Assembly (NCBI GenBank): GCA_964494205.1
Contig: CAZBRD010000002.1
Coordinates: forward strand, 1 to 64,000
From: JBBTCX01 sp964494205
GTDB taxonomy: Bacteria; Planctomycetota; Phycisphaerae; UBA1845
Direction of reading: 5' to 3'
DNA length: 64,000 nt
Shown here piece by piece: positions 27,441 to 36,410 of this stretch. The translations under genes and the position numbers were made by a program. Position 1 is the stretch's first letter; each line of letters opens with the position of its first letter. The notes beneath the pieces were generated by a model. That model was given only the letters and a program-made list of their open reading frames with translations. It searched no databases and was not told where the DNA came from.

Positions 27441-28777
27441 GCGCTGCTCGTTGCCAGTTCCGGCGTGGAGGCGTCGGTAGCCACCGTCAATTTCTGTTTT
27501 CGAGCAACATGCGTGAGTTCAAGCGCACCCGTGACAAGTTTCTTGAGGTCAGGTTGCGCGTCTCGACTGCACATGACTCCGGCCCGAACTGTGATGGAGC
27601 ACTGCCACTTGTTGCGATCGCCGCACAACGAGGTGAGGCGCGAGATCATTTGAGCAATGATGAGACCGGCAAGATCGGCATCGACGCGCCGGAAAAGCAC
27701 GATGAAACGCGACCCGTCGAATCGTCCCAGTCGATCGTCGAGGCGGACTTTGCGACGAAGCGCGACGCCGACTTCATGCAGCAGCTCATCAGCCAGGTCC
27801 CACTTACCCGTATCGTTAAGATCACGAAGGCCTTCGAGTGCGATGACCGCCATCGCGACCGGTTCTGTTTGGGCGTATGAATCCGCGAGCGACTGCTCGG
27901 CAGCCGCCAGAAACGATTCGCGCGTCAGCACGCCGCAGGTTGGGTCGTGCAAGGCTGCGGTGCGGCTGCGATAGACTTCAATCAACGTGCCCCAAAACTG
28001 CGAAACGAGTTTCTCCATCGTGGCCAACAATGCTTGGTGTTCCATGGGTACAATGTCGAGTTGTCCGACGACGACCACCCCAAGGCGTTGTGTGCCTTGT
28101 GATATGGCAAAGCACCAAGCCGGTGTTGTTGTTGTTCCCGTTTCCGAGTGAAAGAGGCTGTGTCGATCGGCCAGCGAGTCAGCTCGCAGAAAGGGACGAC
28201 CCGTGCGCAACGTTTCACCTACGAAACCGTCCGTCGATGACATGCGCCGCGCTTCGGAAATCAGTTCGGTCTGAGTCAGCGGTACTAGTTCCGCACCATC
28301 GGAAGTCAATCGATACGGTTTGATGTGGGTCGCCTTGCAACCGTGATAGAGCACTCGCCGAAGGAAGTCGTCAAACTCTGGCCACGGATCGGAATCAAGA
28401 CGGTGAGCGTCGACGAAATCGTCGAACTCATCAAGAATGTGTGCGATCGTCTGCAGATCGCGCGCATCGGTGGCCACGTCGATCTTGGAAGTCGCTCGGA
28501 GTTCGTCCTGCGCGGTTTCGCGAGAATCGACCAGTGGTGTTGCGTTCTCGCCCGACCACGCCGCGATGGCGATAATCGCAAATGCGCCGGCGACAATGGT
28601 CGACACCGCCCAGGCGTCCGCCCAGATGCGAGGTCCGGTTGATGCCTGAATCAGCACAATCCAGAAAAGACCGCACAGCACGCCGAGTGCGAACCCACGC
28701 GTCTTGCCCAGAAGCCGTCCGCCGACGCCCGCGCCGAGGAGGATGGGAAACCAGGATAATAACAGGCTCAAGCTCAT
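27437..28777 (-). CDS. GAF-like + degenerate GGDEF-domain membrane protein
   Basis: 446 residues. Two to three N-terminal membrane helices (about 1-65) are followed by a GAF-like region (about 110-270) and a GGDEF fold from DPTCGVLTRESFLAAAEQSL onward. The catalytic GG[DE]EF loop is replaced by FDGSR-F in LGRFDGSRFIVLFRR. The core strands remain but the signature glycines and acidic pair are lost. It is therefore unlikely to make c-di-GMP and may be a GTP or c-di-GMP sensor or a scaffold. It starts three bases after the HD-GYP stop. Confidence 0.82.
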   Translation of the reverse strand: MSLSLLLSWFPILLGAGVGGRLLGKTRGFALGVLCGLFWIVLIQASTGPRIWADAWAVSTIVAGAFAIIAIAAWSGENATPLVDSRETAQDELRATSKIDVATDARDLQTIAHILDEFDDFVDAHRLDSDPWPEFDDFLRRVLYHGCKATHIKPYRLTSDGAELVPLTQTELISEARRMSSTDGFVGETLRTGRPFLRADSLADRHSLFHSETGTTTTPAWCFAISQGTQRLGVVVVGQLDIVPMEHQALLATMEKLVSQFWGTLIEVYRSRTAALHDPTCGVLTRESFLAAAEQSLADSYAQTEPVAMAVIALEGLRDLNDTGKWDLADELLHEVGVALRRKVRLDDRLGRFDGSRFIVLFRRVDADLAGLIIAQMISRLTSLCGDRNKWQCSITVRAGVMCSRDAQPDLKKLVTGALELTHVARKQKLTVATDASTPELATSSA

Positions 28778-28780
28778 TGT

Positions 28781-30061
28781 TTAGTCCTCAATAGCGAGAT
28801 CGCCGTCGGTGGGGATCGCCAATTGCGTGGCACGCTCCACTAACTTCTCCCATGCGTCTTCGGACTGGCTGACAATTCTTCGAATCAGACCGTCGAAAAC
28901 TTTTTGGAGTGTTGGGTCAATCGCTGTACCCGCGTCCTTCTGCATGATTTCGAGCGCCTTTACCCAGTCGAAAGCGGGGCGGTAGGAACGACTTGATGTA
29001 AGTGCATCAAATACGTCGGCGATCTGAATGATTCGCGCCTGCTTGGGGATCGCTTCACCGGAAAGTCCGTCGGGATAACCCTTGCCGTCCCATCGTTCGT
29101 GGTGATGCAAGACGCCATCGAGTGCGGCTGCCAATTGCGGCACTTCCTGCACAACTTTGAAACTGCGAACCGGATGCTCCTTGATGTGATTGAATTCATC
29201 GTCCGTGAGCTTTCCGGGCTTCTTGAGCACATCGTCGCGAATGCCAATCTTGCCGACGTCGTGGAGCAAGGCGCTCCACAAGAGCATCTGAAGTTCCTCT
29301 TCGGCCAACTGCATTTCGCGACCAAGCAGGGCGGCGTAATAGCCGACTCGCAACGAGTGGCCGGACGTGTACTCATCCTTTTGCTCGACCGCGTTCACCA
29401 GCGAGCGCACCATGGCGATCGAGGTGAGTTTGAGTTCGCGCACGAGTCGCAGGTTTCGGATCAGGTCGCCGCAATAGGCCGCGAGCGCGTGCATCAGGCA
29501 CATATCGCTCGCACGGAATTCGCGCCCCTCTTGGCTGCGCGCGAGCACCACGACGCCGACCATTTTTCCGCCAGCGTAAACAGGACTGAACATAGCTTCG
29601 GAGATTCCCGGCTGCGGATCGGGACTGACGACCACGTTGTTGCGATCAACAGCCTGTTGCAATCCATGATTCAGCCATGGACCAGAGGGGAGTTTCGTGC
29701 CGAATGGTGTCCAGGAGCTTTCGCGAGAACGCCGCACAAAGAATACTTCGCATGTCGGGAAACTGATACGCAGGTTGTCGAGAAACAACTGAATGACGTC
29801 TGTTTCCCGTGACGCGTTGGAAAGCTTGCGGGCGATTTCGAAGACAATGCCAAGTTGCTCATAGACGCAAAGAAGTTCGTCAGCCATGCCGGACTGCTCG
29901 TCGATGATCCGCTCGATGGCGTCGCAGAGATCGGACGCGACTATCGCCAGCGTCTGATTTCTGTCCTCCGCCGTAGACGGGTCGCGCAATCGCGTCAGCC
30001 AGGCGCGCGCGTCTGCGGGGAGCGCATTCGACGGGTCGGAGTTAGTATGCGAGGGCTTCAT
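28781..30061 (-). CDS. GAF + HD-GYP domain protein (probable c-di-GMP phosphodiesterase)
   Basis: 426 residues, cytoplasmic. The N-terminal helical segment and GAF-like domain (about 70-205) contain VFEIARKLSNASRETDVIQLFLDNL. The HD-GYP domain (about 215-400) has GHSLRVGYYAALLG, metal-binding LLHDVGKIGIRDDVLKKPGKLTDDE, HPVRSFKVV, HHHERWDGKGYPDGLSGEAIP (HD and GYP both intact) and ADVFDALTSSRSYRPA. HD-GYP proteins degrade c-di-GMP. With MshEN-PilB in the same operon, it is likely to control pilus activity. It lies 13 bases after the receiver gene. Confidence 0.92.
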   Translation of the reverse strand: MKPSHTNSDPSNALPADARAWLTRLRDPSTAEDRNQTLAIVASDLCDAIERIIDEQSGMADELLCVYEQLGIVFEIARKLSNASRETDVIQLFLDNLRISFPTCEVFFVRRSRESSWTPFGTKLPSGPWLNHGLQQAVDRNNVVVSPDPQPGISEAMFSPVYAGGKMVGVVVLARSQEGREFRASDMCLMHALAAYCGDLIRNLRLVRELKLTSIAMVRSLVNAVEQKDEYTSGHSLRVGYYAALLGREMQLAEEELQMLLWSALLHDVGKIGIRDDVLKKPGKLTDDEFNHIKEHPVRSFKVVQEVPQLAAALDGVLHHHERWDGKGYPDGLSGEAIPKQARIIQIADVFDALTSSRSYRPAFDWVKALEIMQKDAGTAIDPTLQKVFDGLIRRIVSQSEDAWEKLVERATQLAIPTDGDLAIED

Positions 30062-30074
30062 GGAATCATGCCTT

Positions 30075-30446
30075 TCAGGCGACGACGCTTGTCAGCAGTC
30101 GCTCAATCTCAATGACCAGACGGGATGGGACAAACGGTTTGGGGAACAGCCGAACCGCAAATGGCTGCACCTCTTCCTGCAATTCGGTCTGATCGCACCT
30201 CGAAGAGAGCATTAGAATAGGAACATCCAACCGCAGCTTTTCCCGTATGCCTTTTGCAAGGCCCAGACCGTTGAGGTTGGGCATGTTCATATCTGATATC
30301 ACGAGGTCTACCGTCAGAGTCTCCAACTGCGCGAGCGCTTTCATCCCATCGCTGGTCTCGATCACCTCGTGACCGTGTTGCGTCAGCCACATGGACATAA
30401 TGCGGCGTGTATGCGCGTCATCTTCTGCGATCAGAATTCTTGCCAT
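30075..30446 (-). CDS. Single-domain response regulator (CheY-like)
   Basis: 123 residues, receiver domain only. The acidic pocket is ILIAEDD (residues 4-10), phospho-acceptor D52 lies in LVISDMNMPN, and the conserved serine and lysine are in LMLSSRCD and FPKPFVPS. No output domain is fused, so it must act by protein contact or pass phosphate onward. The gene starts three bases after the histidine kinase stop and is thus the probable cognate partner, feeding into the HD-GYP/GGDEF/STAS proteins or the pilus motor. Confidence 0.92.
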   Translation of the reverse strand: MARILIAEDDAHTRRIMSMWLTQHGHEVIETSDGMKALAQLETLTVDLVISDMNMPNLNGLGLAKGIREKLRLDVPILMLSSRCDQTELQEEVQPFAVRLFPKPFVPSRLVIEIERLLTSVVA

Positions 30447-30449
30447 GAA

Positions 30450-32459
30450 CTATTTCTCCTCAGAAGTGGCGACAGCTCCAGCACGTCCCGGTTGATGTGG
30501 CAGCTTGACCATGAATGTGGAACCTTGACCTTTTTGGCTGATCAGCTCGATGTCACCACCATGGCCGCGAACGATTTCGCGAGCGGTGTACAAGCCGATG
30601 CCGGTTCCTGTTTCTGCGAGGGCGTCCGGGTCAGAACCGCGCTGGAACTTTTCGAAAACTCGTTGGTGATCGGTCGGATCGATACCGATGCCGTTATCTT
30701 TGACGGTGACGACAACATTGTCAGCGGCAAATTGACAGCCGACGACGATGTTGCCGCCTTCCTTGGTGTACTTGATGGCATTGCCGAACAGGTTGTTGAT
30801 GACAACCGCCAGCTTGTCGCGATCGGCGCGGATCGGGTCCATCTTGGCGGGGAGGACCAGTTGGATGTCGATGCTCTTCTCGTCGGCCAGGCCGCGTACA
30901 TCGCGGACGGATTCGGTAAGCAGCGCCTTGAGGTCAACGTGATCGACCTTGAGCTCGAGGCTGCCCACTTCAAATTGAGACACGCTCAACACGTCTTCAA
31001 TCAGGCGCGACAATCGCCGCGTTTCCTTGGTGATGACGTTATAGCATTCGGAAATGACCTTCGGATCATCGAACATGCCGCTCGAGAGCGTTTCCGCATA
31101 AGCGCGGATGTTGGTAAGCGGTGTACGTAGTTCGTGTGTGACTTGCGCGATGAACTCCTCGCGGGCGCGCTCGGCGCGAACCTGCTGGCTCACGTCGCGA
31201 ATAATGACGACGCATTCACCTTGGCGACCTGGTCGCAGAACCGGCACGAGCCACAAGCGGTATGCACCGGTATCGTTGCCGGTACCGTTTTCAGATTCGA
31301 GCAGGATCGTTCGCGCCTCATAGTTACCTTCGCCCTGCAGTGCGGATCGGATTTCATCGAGAACTCGTTTGCCGACCCCGCTTGATTTCGCTTCAGGCAA
31401 GGCGGGTCGTTCCTTGTCGTTGATGTTCCAACCCAGTAGGTGTCCGGCTGCCGCATTGAGATAATCAATGCGAACTTCATCCGTCATGTGGATCATGGCG
31501 TCCGGTATGGCATGCAGCGCTTCTTGCAGCGCACCGCCGGAACTTCGCTTGAGCACAGCCGACAGTTCGCTATTTGCCTGCGTTCGCTCGACCGATTCGC
31601 TCAGACGCTGGGCAAGCTCGACCAATTCATTCCAGGCAGTGGAGACGCCATCGATCGTGTCGGTCACGCGGAGCGATGCGAGATCTTCAACCAGTTTCTC
31701 ACGACGCCATTGCAAGCGTTGGGCGATCTGCGTAACTGGTTTCATGTGCTGTCGAAGGCGGCGATAGATCAAGAAGAGTACAGCCAGACCAAGTAGGATG
31801 ACGGTGAGTGCGCTCGCTTGGTTGGCTAGACTATGCAACCCGCGCGGACTAGAGGGGAGCACAACCTCTATCAAATGCGGTCGCGAGGTTGTCGCAGCCA
31901 ACGGGAATGACTTATCTCCGTTCTGTAATTCAGCACCTAGCCCAACGGCAGCCGATCGCTCCAATTTTGGAACCAAGCCTCTCAGGATTTCACTCTCTTG
32001 AATCGAATCCTGACCACGACCGGAGTTCTTAGCAGATGCAGACGTCGCGCTGGTAGATGACATTCCAACTTCGGTCTCATCGGTGGAGGCGATAATGGCC
32101 CCTCGCTCGTCGATCAATCGTACCGAGCGCGACTGCGTGGCGTTTGCAAATTCGAGCAGTTGTTTCCGGACGAGAGCCGCGGATTGGTTCGGATTCGTAC
32201 CAGGATCAGTCTGGAATTCATGCGCAACGTCCTTGGCAAGTTGCCGGAGGGCGTAGTTGGCCGTCTGGACTGCCATCGACGCACCCTCAAGACGCGCTTG
32301 GGTAATTCCGAAGTGCGCGACACTGCCGAGTGCGACCAGATAGATCAGAACCAGAGAGAGTCCGAACCATCGCGGAATCTCTTCGGCTGACCAGAATTTT
32401 TTGAACCCACCCCAGACTGTTCCCACAGGACAGACCTCCACTCCGCTAACGGCGGACAT
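30450..32459 (-). CDS. Membrane sensor histidine kinase (PAS, HisKA, HATPase)
   Basis: 669 residues. Two membrane helices (about 31-53 and 219-240) flank a periplasmic sensor region containing SVRLIDERGAIIASTDETEVGM. A HAMP-like stretch and a PAS domain (DAMIHMTDEVRIDYLNAAAGHLLGW) follow. The H box HELRTPLTN contains H442. N box NNLFGNAIKYT, G1 DNGIGI, F box FEKFQRG and G2 GTGIGLY are all intact, as in PhoR-like kinases. It heads the signalling/pilus operon, with the receiver gene three bases downstream. Confidence 0.92.
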   Translation of the reverse strand: MSAVSGVEVCPVGTVWGGFKKFWSAEEIPRWFGLSLVLIYLVALGSVAHFGITQARLEGASMAVQTANYALRQLAKDVAHEFQTDPGTNPNQSAALVRKQLLEFANATQSRSVRLIDERGAIIASTDETEVGMSSTSATSASAKNSGRGQDSIQESEILRGLVPKLERSAAVGLGAELQNGDKSFPLAATTSRPHLIEVVLPSSPRGLHSLANQASALTVILLGLAVLFLIYRRLRQHMKPVTQIAQRLQWRREKLVEDLASLRVTDTIDGVSTAWNELVELAQRLSESVERTQANSELSAVLKRSSGGALQEALHAIPDAMIHMTDEVRIDYLNAAAGHLLGWNINDKERPALPEAKSSGVGKRVLDEIRSALQGEGNYEARTILLESENGTGNDTGAYRLWLVPVLRPGRQGECVVIIRDVSQQVRAERAREEFIAQVTHELRTPLTNIRAYAETLSSGMFDDPKVISECYNVITKETRRLSRLIEDVLSVSQFEVGSLELKVDHVDLKALLTESVRDVRGLADEKSIDIQLVLPAKMDPIRADRDKLAVVINNLFGNAIKYTKEGGNIVVGCQFAADNVVVTVKDNGIGIDPTDHQRVFEKFQRGSDPDALAETGTGIGLYTAREIVRGHGGDIELISQKGQGSTFMVKLPHQPGRAGAVATSEEK

Positions 32460-32789
32460 CCCGACGTATCGGTTAGATATCGATAAGGTGAAATCGTGCC
32501 TTCATATGTGAAGGGTCAATGGCGTGACTTTGTCTTGATTTTGACGGCTAGAGAATGATCGGACGAAGTTGTCGTGTTTTTCCGCAGAATTACAGGACGA
32601 ATGGTGGTGCCTGGAAATTCATTTCACAGCCAATTCACAGGTGAGTTGTTGTGATGTTCAACTTTCAATCGCGCTTTACTCGCCTGTCATTTGCGTCATG
32701 AAATAACCAACGTCAAGGGCGAACGTGGGTTGGACCGATATTGCTATCGCGGGGAAAGCAAAACAACGTCCCTAGCAAAGTTTGGTGCC
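32460..32789. other. Divergent intergenic region between the pilus operon and the glycan cluster
   Basis: It has no gene. It should hold promoters for the minus-strand kinase and the plus-strand epimerase. The most visible structure is the 16-bp dyad CCTTCATATGTGAAGG at 32499-32514. Confidence 0.5.
32491..32519 (-). promoter_or_regulatory. Possible promoter with operator-like dyad for the signalling/pilus operon
   Basis: On the minus strand TTGACC (32514-32519) is followed after 17 bases by CGATTT, a poor -10. The spacer contains the dyad CCTTCA-tatg-TGAAGG, placed as a repressor site would be. The dyad is certain; the promoter assignment is weak. Confidence 0.25.
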
Positions 32790-33821
32790 ATGAGAGTCTT
32801 AGTTACTGGACATCGAGGGTACGTGGGATCGGTTCTGACGAGCGTGCTTCGTCAGCATCGATTTGATGTATTCGGACTTGATGCGGGCTGGTTCGACGAC
32901 TGCGGCTTCGGAAGAGTTCGGGAGGATGTCCCGTCCTTCGATATGGATGTACGTGATATCGAGTTTACGGACCTGCTTTCGTTCGATGCTGTTATCCACC
33001 TCGCCGGGCTATCGGACGATACCTCGGGTTCGATGGGGGGGCAGATTCGCTCCATTAACGTCGAAGGCGCCGTCCGGTTGGCCGAATGTTGCAAGCGCGC
33101 CAACGTTTCTCGGTTCCTGTTCGCGTCGTCATGCAGTGTGTATGGCGGATCAGGCGGGGGAGAACTGACCGAAGAGAGTCCATTGGTTCCACTCTCAGAG
33201 TATGCAAGATCGAAATTCGACGCCGAAATCGAACTACTCCAATTGGCGGATTCTTCGTTCAAGCCTGTCATCATCCGCTCAGCCACCATCTTCGGCATGT
33301 CGCCGTCACTGCGATTGGACCTGGTTGTCAACGACATGGTCGCCTCCGCGATGACGACGGGTCGCGTGGTCATGCGGTCTTCCGGCGGGTCGTGGAGACC
33401 GTTCGTGCATGTGGAGGACGCAGCCCGTGCTTACGCCGCCATAGCAGCCGCTCCTGACGAACAAATTGACGGGCAAGTATTCAATCTGATCTCGGACAAC
33501 GAAAACCATCGGATCGCCGACGTGGCTGACCTCGTGACGGAGTGCATTCCGCACTCGGTCCGCGCCATTCACTCGGGAGAAGATGATCGCCGCAGTTATC
33601 GGGTCTCAGGAGAGAGATTCCAGGCCGCATTTCCCGAGTTTCGTTTTCGATGGAACCTGAAGAAAGGAATCATGCAACTGGCCGAGGCGTTTCGATCAGC
33701 GGGACTCAGCACTTCTGATTGGCGGAGCGATCGATATCGTCGCTCAGCAAGAATTCAGGGCCTGATGGAGCGAGGAAGCTTGAGCCACGATTTGCGTATC
33801 GGTGTTCAAGCCGTCGCGTGA
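32790..33821 (+). CDS. NAD-dependent sugar epimerase/dehydratase (SDR family)
   Basis: 343 residues from the ATG at MRVLVTGHRGYVG; an upstream TTG would add 33 residues with no homology value. It is an extended SDR with NAD-binding GHRGYVGS, VIHLAGLSDDTSG, active-site serine in FASSCSVYGGSGG, and Y-x3-K as YARSK. Substrate-loop IRSATIFGMSPSLR and WRPFVHVEDAARAYAAI follow. These features are typical of nucleotide-sugar epimerases and dehydratases (GalE/RmlB-like). It opens a plus-strand set of surface-glycan genes. The specific sugar cannot be read. Confidence 0.9.
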   Translation: MRVLVTGHRGYVGSVLTSVLRQHRFDVFGLDAGWFDDCGFGRVREDVPSFDMDVRDIEFTDLLSFDAVIHLAGLSDDTSGSMGGQIRSINVEGAVRLAECCKRANVSRFLFASSCSVYGGSGGGELTEESPLVPLSEYARSKFDAEIELLQLADSSFKPVIIRSATIFGMSPSLRLDLVVNDMVASAMTTGRVVMRSSGGSWRPFVHVEDAARAYAAIAAAPDEQIDGQVFNLISDNENHRIADVADLVTECIPHSVRAIHSGEDDRRSYRVSGERFQAAFPEFRFRWNLKKGIMQLAEAFRSAGLSTSDWRSDRYRRSARIQGLMERGSLSHDLRIGVQAVA

Positions 33822-33853
33822 GTTGCCTGCATAGCACTTTCATTTAGAAATGC

Positions 33854-34951
33854 ATGTCAAAATCGCCTCGCATTCTGGTCGTCGATACGTATTACCCTGA
33901 GTTTCTCAAGAAAGTCTATAGCGACGACCCGTCCCTGGCGGGCCTGCCGTATGAGCAGCAGCTCCAGCGACTATTTGAAACCGGATTCGGCGTCAGCGAT
34001 GCGTATCCCCTTTACCTGAAGGCCACAGGATGCGAAGCCGCCGGCGTGATTTGTAATGCAGATGCATTGCAAGAGTGCTGGGCCCGCGAGCATGGTTTGA
34101 CGCTGGTGGAGAATATCCACGACCGAAGAAGGCAAATCGTCGCCGCCCAGATCGACATCTATCGCCCCGATGTGCTCTATGTATTCGAGTGGTGTCCGTT
34201 GGGGGACATATTTCTGAAGCAGTTGCACGAAAAAGTGCGGCTGATCGTTGGCCAGATCGCGTCCCCGTTGCCGCCCAATCGGACATTCGCTTCATTCCAC
34301 CTGATGATCTCATCCTGGCCACCCATCGTGGACTATTTCCGTTCCCAAGGTCAAGGCAGCGAGATCTTGCGACTCGGGTTCGACCCAAGGGTCGTAAACC
34401 GGCTGACCGCTACCCCCAAGAAATACGACGCGACGTTTGTCGGCGGCTTTGCCCCGTCCCATCCCGATCGAGTTGTCTGGCTGGAAAGAGTGCTTCGCGA
34501 AGTCGACGTAACCATATTTGGTTACGGCGCTGATAAAGTACCGCCGGAATCGCCCATCCATCACCATCATGGCGGCGAAGCCTGGGGCTGGCGGATGTAT
34601 GAGGTTTTGCAACAGTCGCGGGTGACGCTGAATCGGCACGCGTGGATCGACGTTCGCGGCAAAGTGGCCACGCACTTGGCGACCAATATGCGGCTTTACG
34701 AATCAACAGGTGTAGGGACCTGCCTGGTGACCGAACACAAGGAGAACCTGCCGCAACTTTTCGAACCGGGGCGTGAAGTCATTACCTATTCCAGTGACGA
34801 CGATTGCGTCGAGCAGGTAAAGCGACTGCTCGCCGATCAATCGAAACGAGAGACCATTGCCAAAGCAGGCCAAGCCCGGACGCTGGCTGAGCATGGTTAC
34901 GATCAGCGAATGAAGGAACTCGCTGACATCCTCCGTAAGCACCTGCGATAG
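33854..34951 (+). CDS. CgeB-like glycosyltransferase
   Basis: 365 residues, cytoplasmic, GT-B-like. The N-terminal half has DVLYVFEWCPLGDIFLKQL and LIVGQIASPLPP. The C-terminal half carries WRMYEVLQQSRVTLNRHAWIDV, then NMRLYESTGVGTCLVTEHKENLPQLFEPGREVITYSSDDDCVEQVKRLLAD, the Glyco_trans_1_2 pattern of CgeB/spore-maturation-type proteins with the conserved glutamate. It lies 32 bases after the epimerase and is probably cotranscribed. Donor and acceptor are unknown. Confidence 0.8.
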   Translation: MSKSPRILVVDTYYPEFLKKVYSDDPSLAGLPYEQQLQRLFETGFGVSDAYPLYLKATGCEAAGVICNADALQECWAREHGLTLVENIHDRRRQIVAAQIDIYRPDVLYVFEWCPLGDIFLKQLHEKVRLIVGQIASPLPPNRTFASFHLMISSWPPIVDYFRSQGQGSEILRLGFDPRVVNRLTATPKKYDATFVGGFAPSHPDRVVWLERVLREVDVTIFGYGADKVPPESPIHHHHGGEAWGWRMYEVLQQSRVTLNRHAWIDVRGKVATHLATNMRLYESTGVGTCLVTEHKENLPQLFEPGREVITYSSDDDCVEQVKRLLADQSKRETIAKAGQARTLAEHGYDQRMKELADILRKHLR

Positions 34952-35267
34952 TTATTGGAACTTGGCTCGGCCAAACTTGGTTTTCTGCTCCTTTGAGGTG
35001 CTCAAATCGTGGCGCTTGCCGTTGTCCGATAAGCAGCGCACAAAAATTCCTTCATTATCGGACAAGCTAAGGCCGAACTTCGGCTAATTCGCGGATGATT
35101 TCGACGACCTCTCTCACCGCACGCCATCGTCTCCGTAAGTTGGATAAGTTAGAGGCTGTTCCACGGCTCAGCCGATAATTTTACAGGTACTTGTGATTCT
35201 TGCTGGGGATCGTGCGCGCCGAACTCGCTGCTGGGTCCCCTTGTGACTACTTGTTTCGGGATCGCGA
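34952..35267. other. Intergenic region with a long perfect inverted repeat
   Basis: No gene seen. It contains the inverted repeat at 35022-35065 and a small GCCGA/TCGGC hairpin at about 35073-35085. It separates the epimerase/glycosyltransferase pair from the aminotransferase gene and may carry a terminator-like or regulatory element. Confidence 0.5.
35022..35065. repeat. Perfect 11-bp inverted repeat
   Basis: TTGTCCGATAA (35022-35032) and TTATCGGACAA (35055-35065) are exact reverse complements separated by 22 bases. No T-run follows, so it is not a standard intrinsic terminator. It could be a regulator site, an RNA hairpin, or ends left by a small mobile element. Confidence 0.7.
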
Positions 35268-36410
35268 ATGACAACGCTCGCCACCAACAAAAAACGATCC
35301 ATCCCGGTTTGCACCCCCGTCCTCGGCGGTCGCGAACGTGAGTATGTGCTCGATTGCCTCGACACCAACTGGATCTCATCGATGGGGTCCTACATCGAGC
35401 GATTCGAGAAGCGATTCGCCGAAATCTGCGGAGTCAAATACGCGGTCGCCTGCAGCACCGGCACATCCGCCTTGCACCTCGCGTTTGAGTCGCTGGGGAT
35501 CGGACTGGGCGACGAGGTAATCATCCCAAGCTTCACACTCATCGTGTCTGCCAATTCGGTCCTATGGACCGGGGCCACACCCGTCCTCGTCGACGTTCAG
35601 CCGGACACATGGTGCATCGATCCCGCCAAGATCGAAGCTGGGATCACCCCGCGCACCCGCGCGATCGTCGCCGTCCACATGTACGGGCACCCCTGCGACA
35701 TGGACGCGATCATGGCAATCGCCCGCAAGCATAACTTGTTTGTGGTCGAGGACGCCGCCGAATCGCACGGCGCCACATACAAAGGGCGAATGACTGGCTC
35801 CATCGGTCATGCCAGCTGCTTCAGTTTTTACGCCAACAAGATCATAACGACCGGCGAGGGCGGGATGATTACCACGAACGACCAAGCGATCGCCGAGCGC
35901 GCGGCCTTGCTGCGAAACCAGGCGTTCGGACCTGTGAGATTCGTACACGATGACGTTGGCTACAACTACCGAATGACCAACATCCAGGCGGCGATCGGTC
36001 TGGCACAGTGCGAAGACTTTGACACCAAGGTTCGGCGCAAGATTCAAATCGCGCACATTTACGATGAGTTATTGCGACACGACACGTCGATCCAGCGTCC
36101 GGTTCAGCACGCTGGCTGCAAGAACGTCTACTGGATGTACGGCATTCTGCTTGAGCCCGAATTTGGCCGCTCGCGCGACGAAGTTCGCGAAAGGCTCGCA
36201 GCCCGTGGTGTTGAGACGCGTTCGTTCTTCATTCCCATGAATCGACAGCCGGTCTTTCAGGGCGATCACTCGCGATGGCCCGACTTGCGTGGTGATTATC
36301 CAGTGAGCGACGACCTCGGCGAACGAGGATTCTACCTGCCGTCCGGTGCCGACCTAACGCGAGATGACCAAGTGTATGTGGTAGAGGAGTTGCTCGCATG
36401 CCGTGGCTAG
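35268..36410 (+). CDS. DegT/DnrJ/EryC1/StrS-family sugar aminotransferase
   Basis: 380 residues, PLP-dependent. The N terminus has PVCTPVLGGREREYVLDCLDTNWISSMGSYIERFEKRFAE and the binding-site segment ACSTGTSALHLAFESLGIG. The cofactor aspartate and glutamine region is VVEDAAESHGATYKGRMTGSIGHASCFSFYANK, with Schiff-base K191 followed by IITTGEGGMI. YNYRMTNIQAAIGLAQ completes the fold. It converts a nucleotide-linked keto-sugar to an amino sugar for surface glycans, probably after the SDR enzyme. The end overlaps the next gene's start by 13 bases. Confidence 0.93.
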   Translation: MTTLATNKKRSIPVCTPVLGGREREYVLDCLDTNWISSMGSYIERFEKRFAEICGVKYAVACSTGTSALHLAFESLGIGLGDEVIIPSFTLIVSANSVLWTGATPVLVDVQPDTWCIDPAKIEAGITPRTRAIVAVHMYGHPCDMDAIMAIARKHNLFVVEDAAESHGATYKGRMTGSIGHASCFSFYANKIITTGEGGMITTNDQAIAERAALLRNQAFGPVRFVHDDVGYNYRMTNIQAAIGLAQCEDFDTKVRRKIQIAHIYDELLRHDTSIQRPVQHAGCKNVYWMYGILLEPEFGRSRDEVRERLAARGVETRSFFIPMNRQPVFQGDHSRWPDLRGDYPVSDDLGERGFYLPSGADLTRDDQVYVVEELLACRG

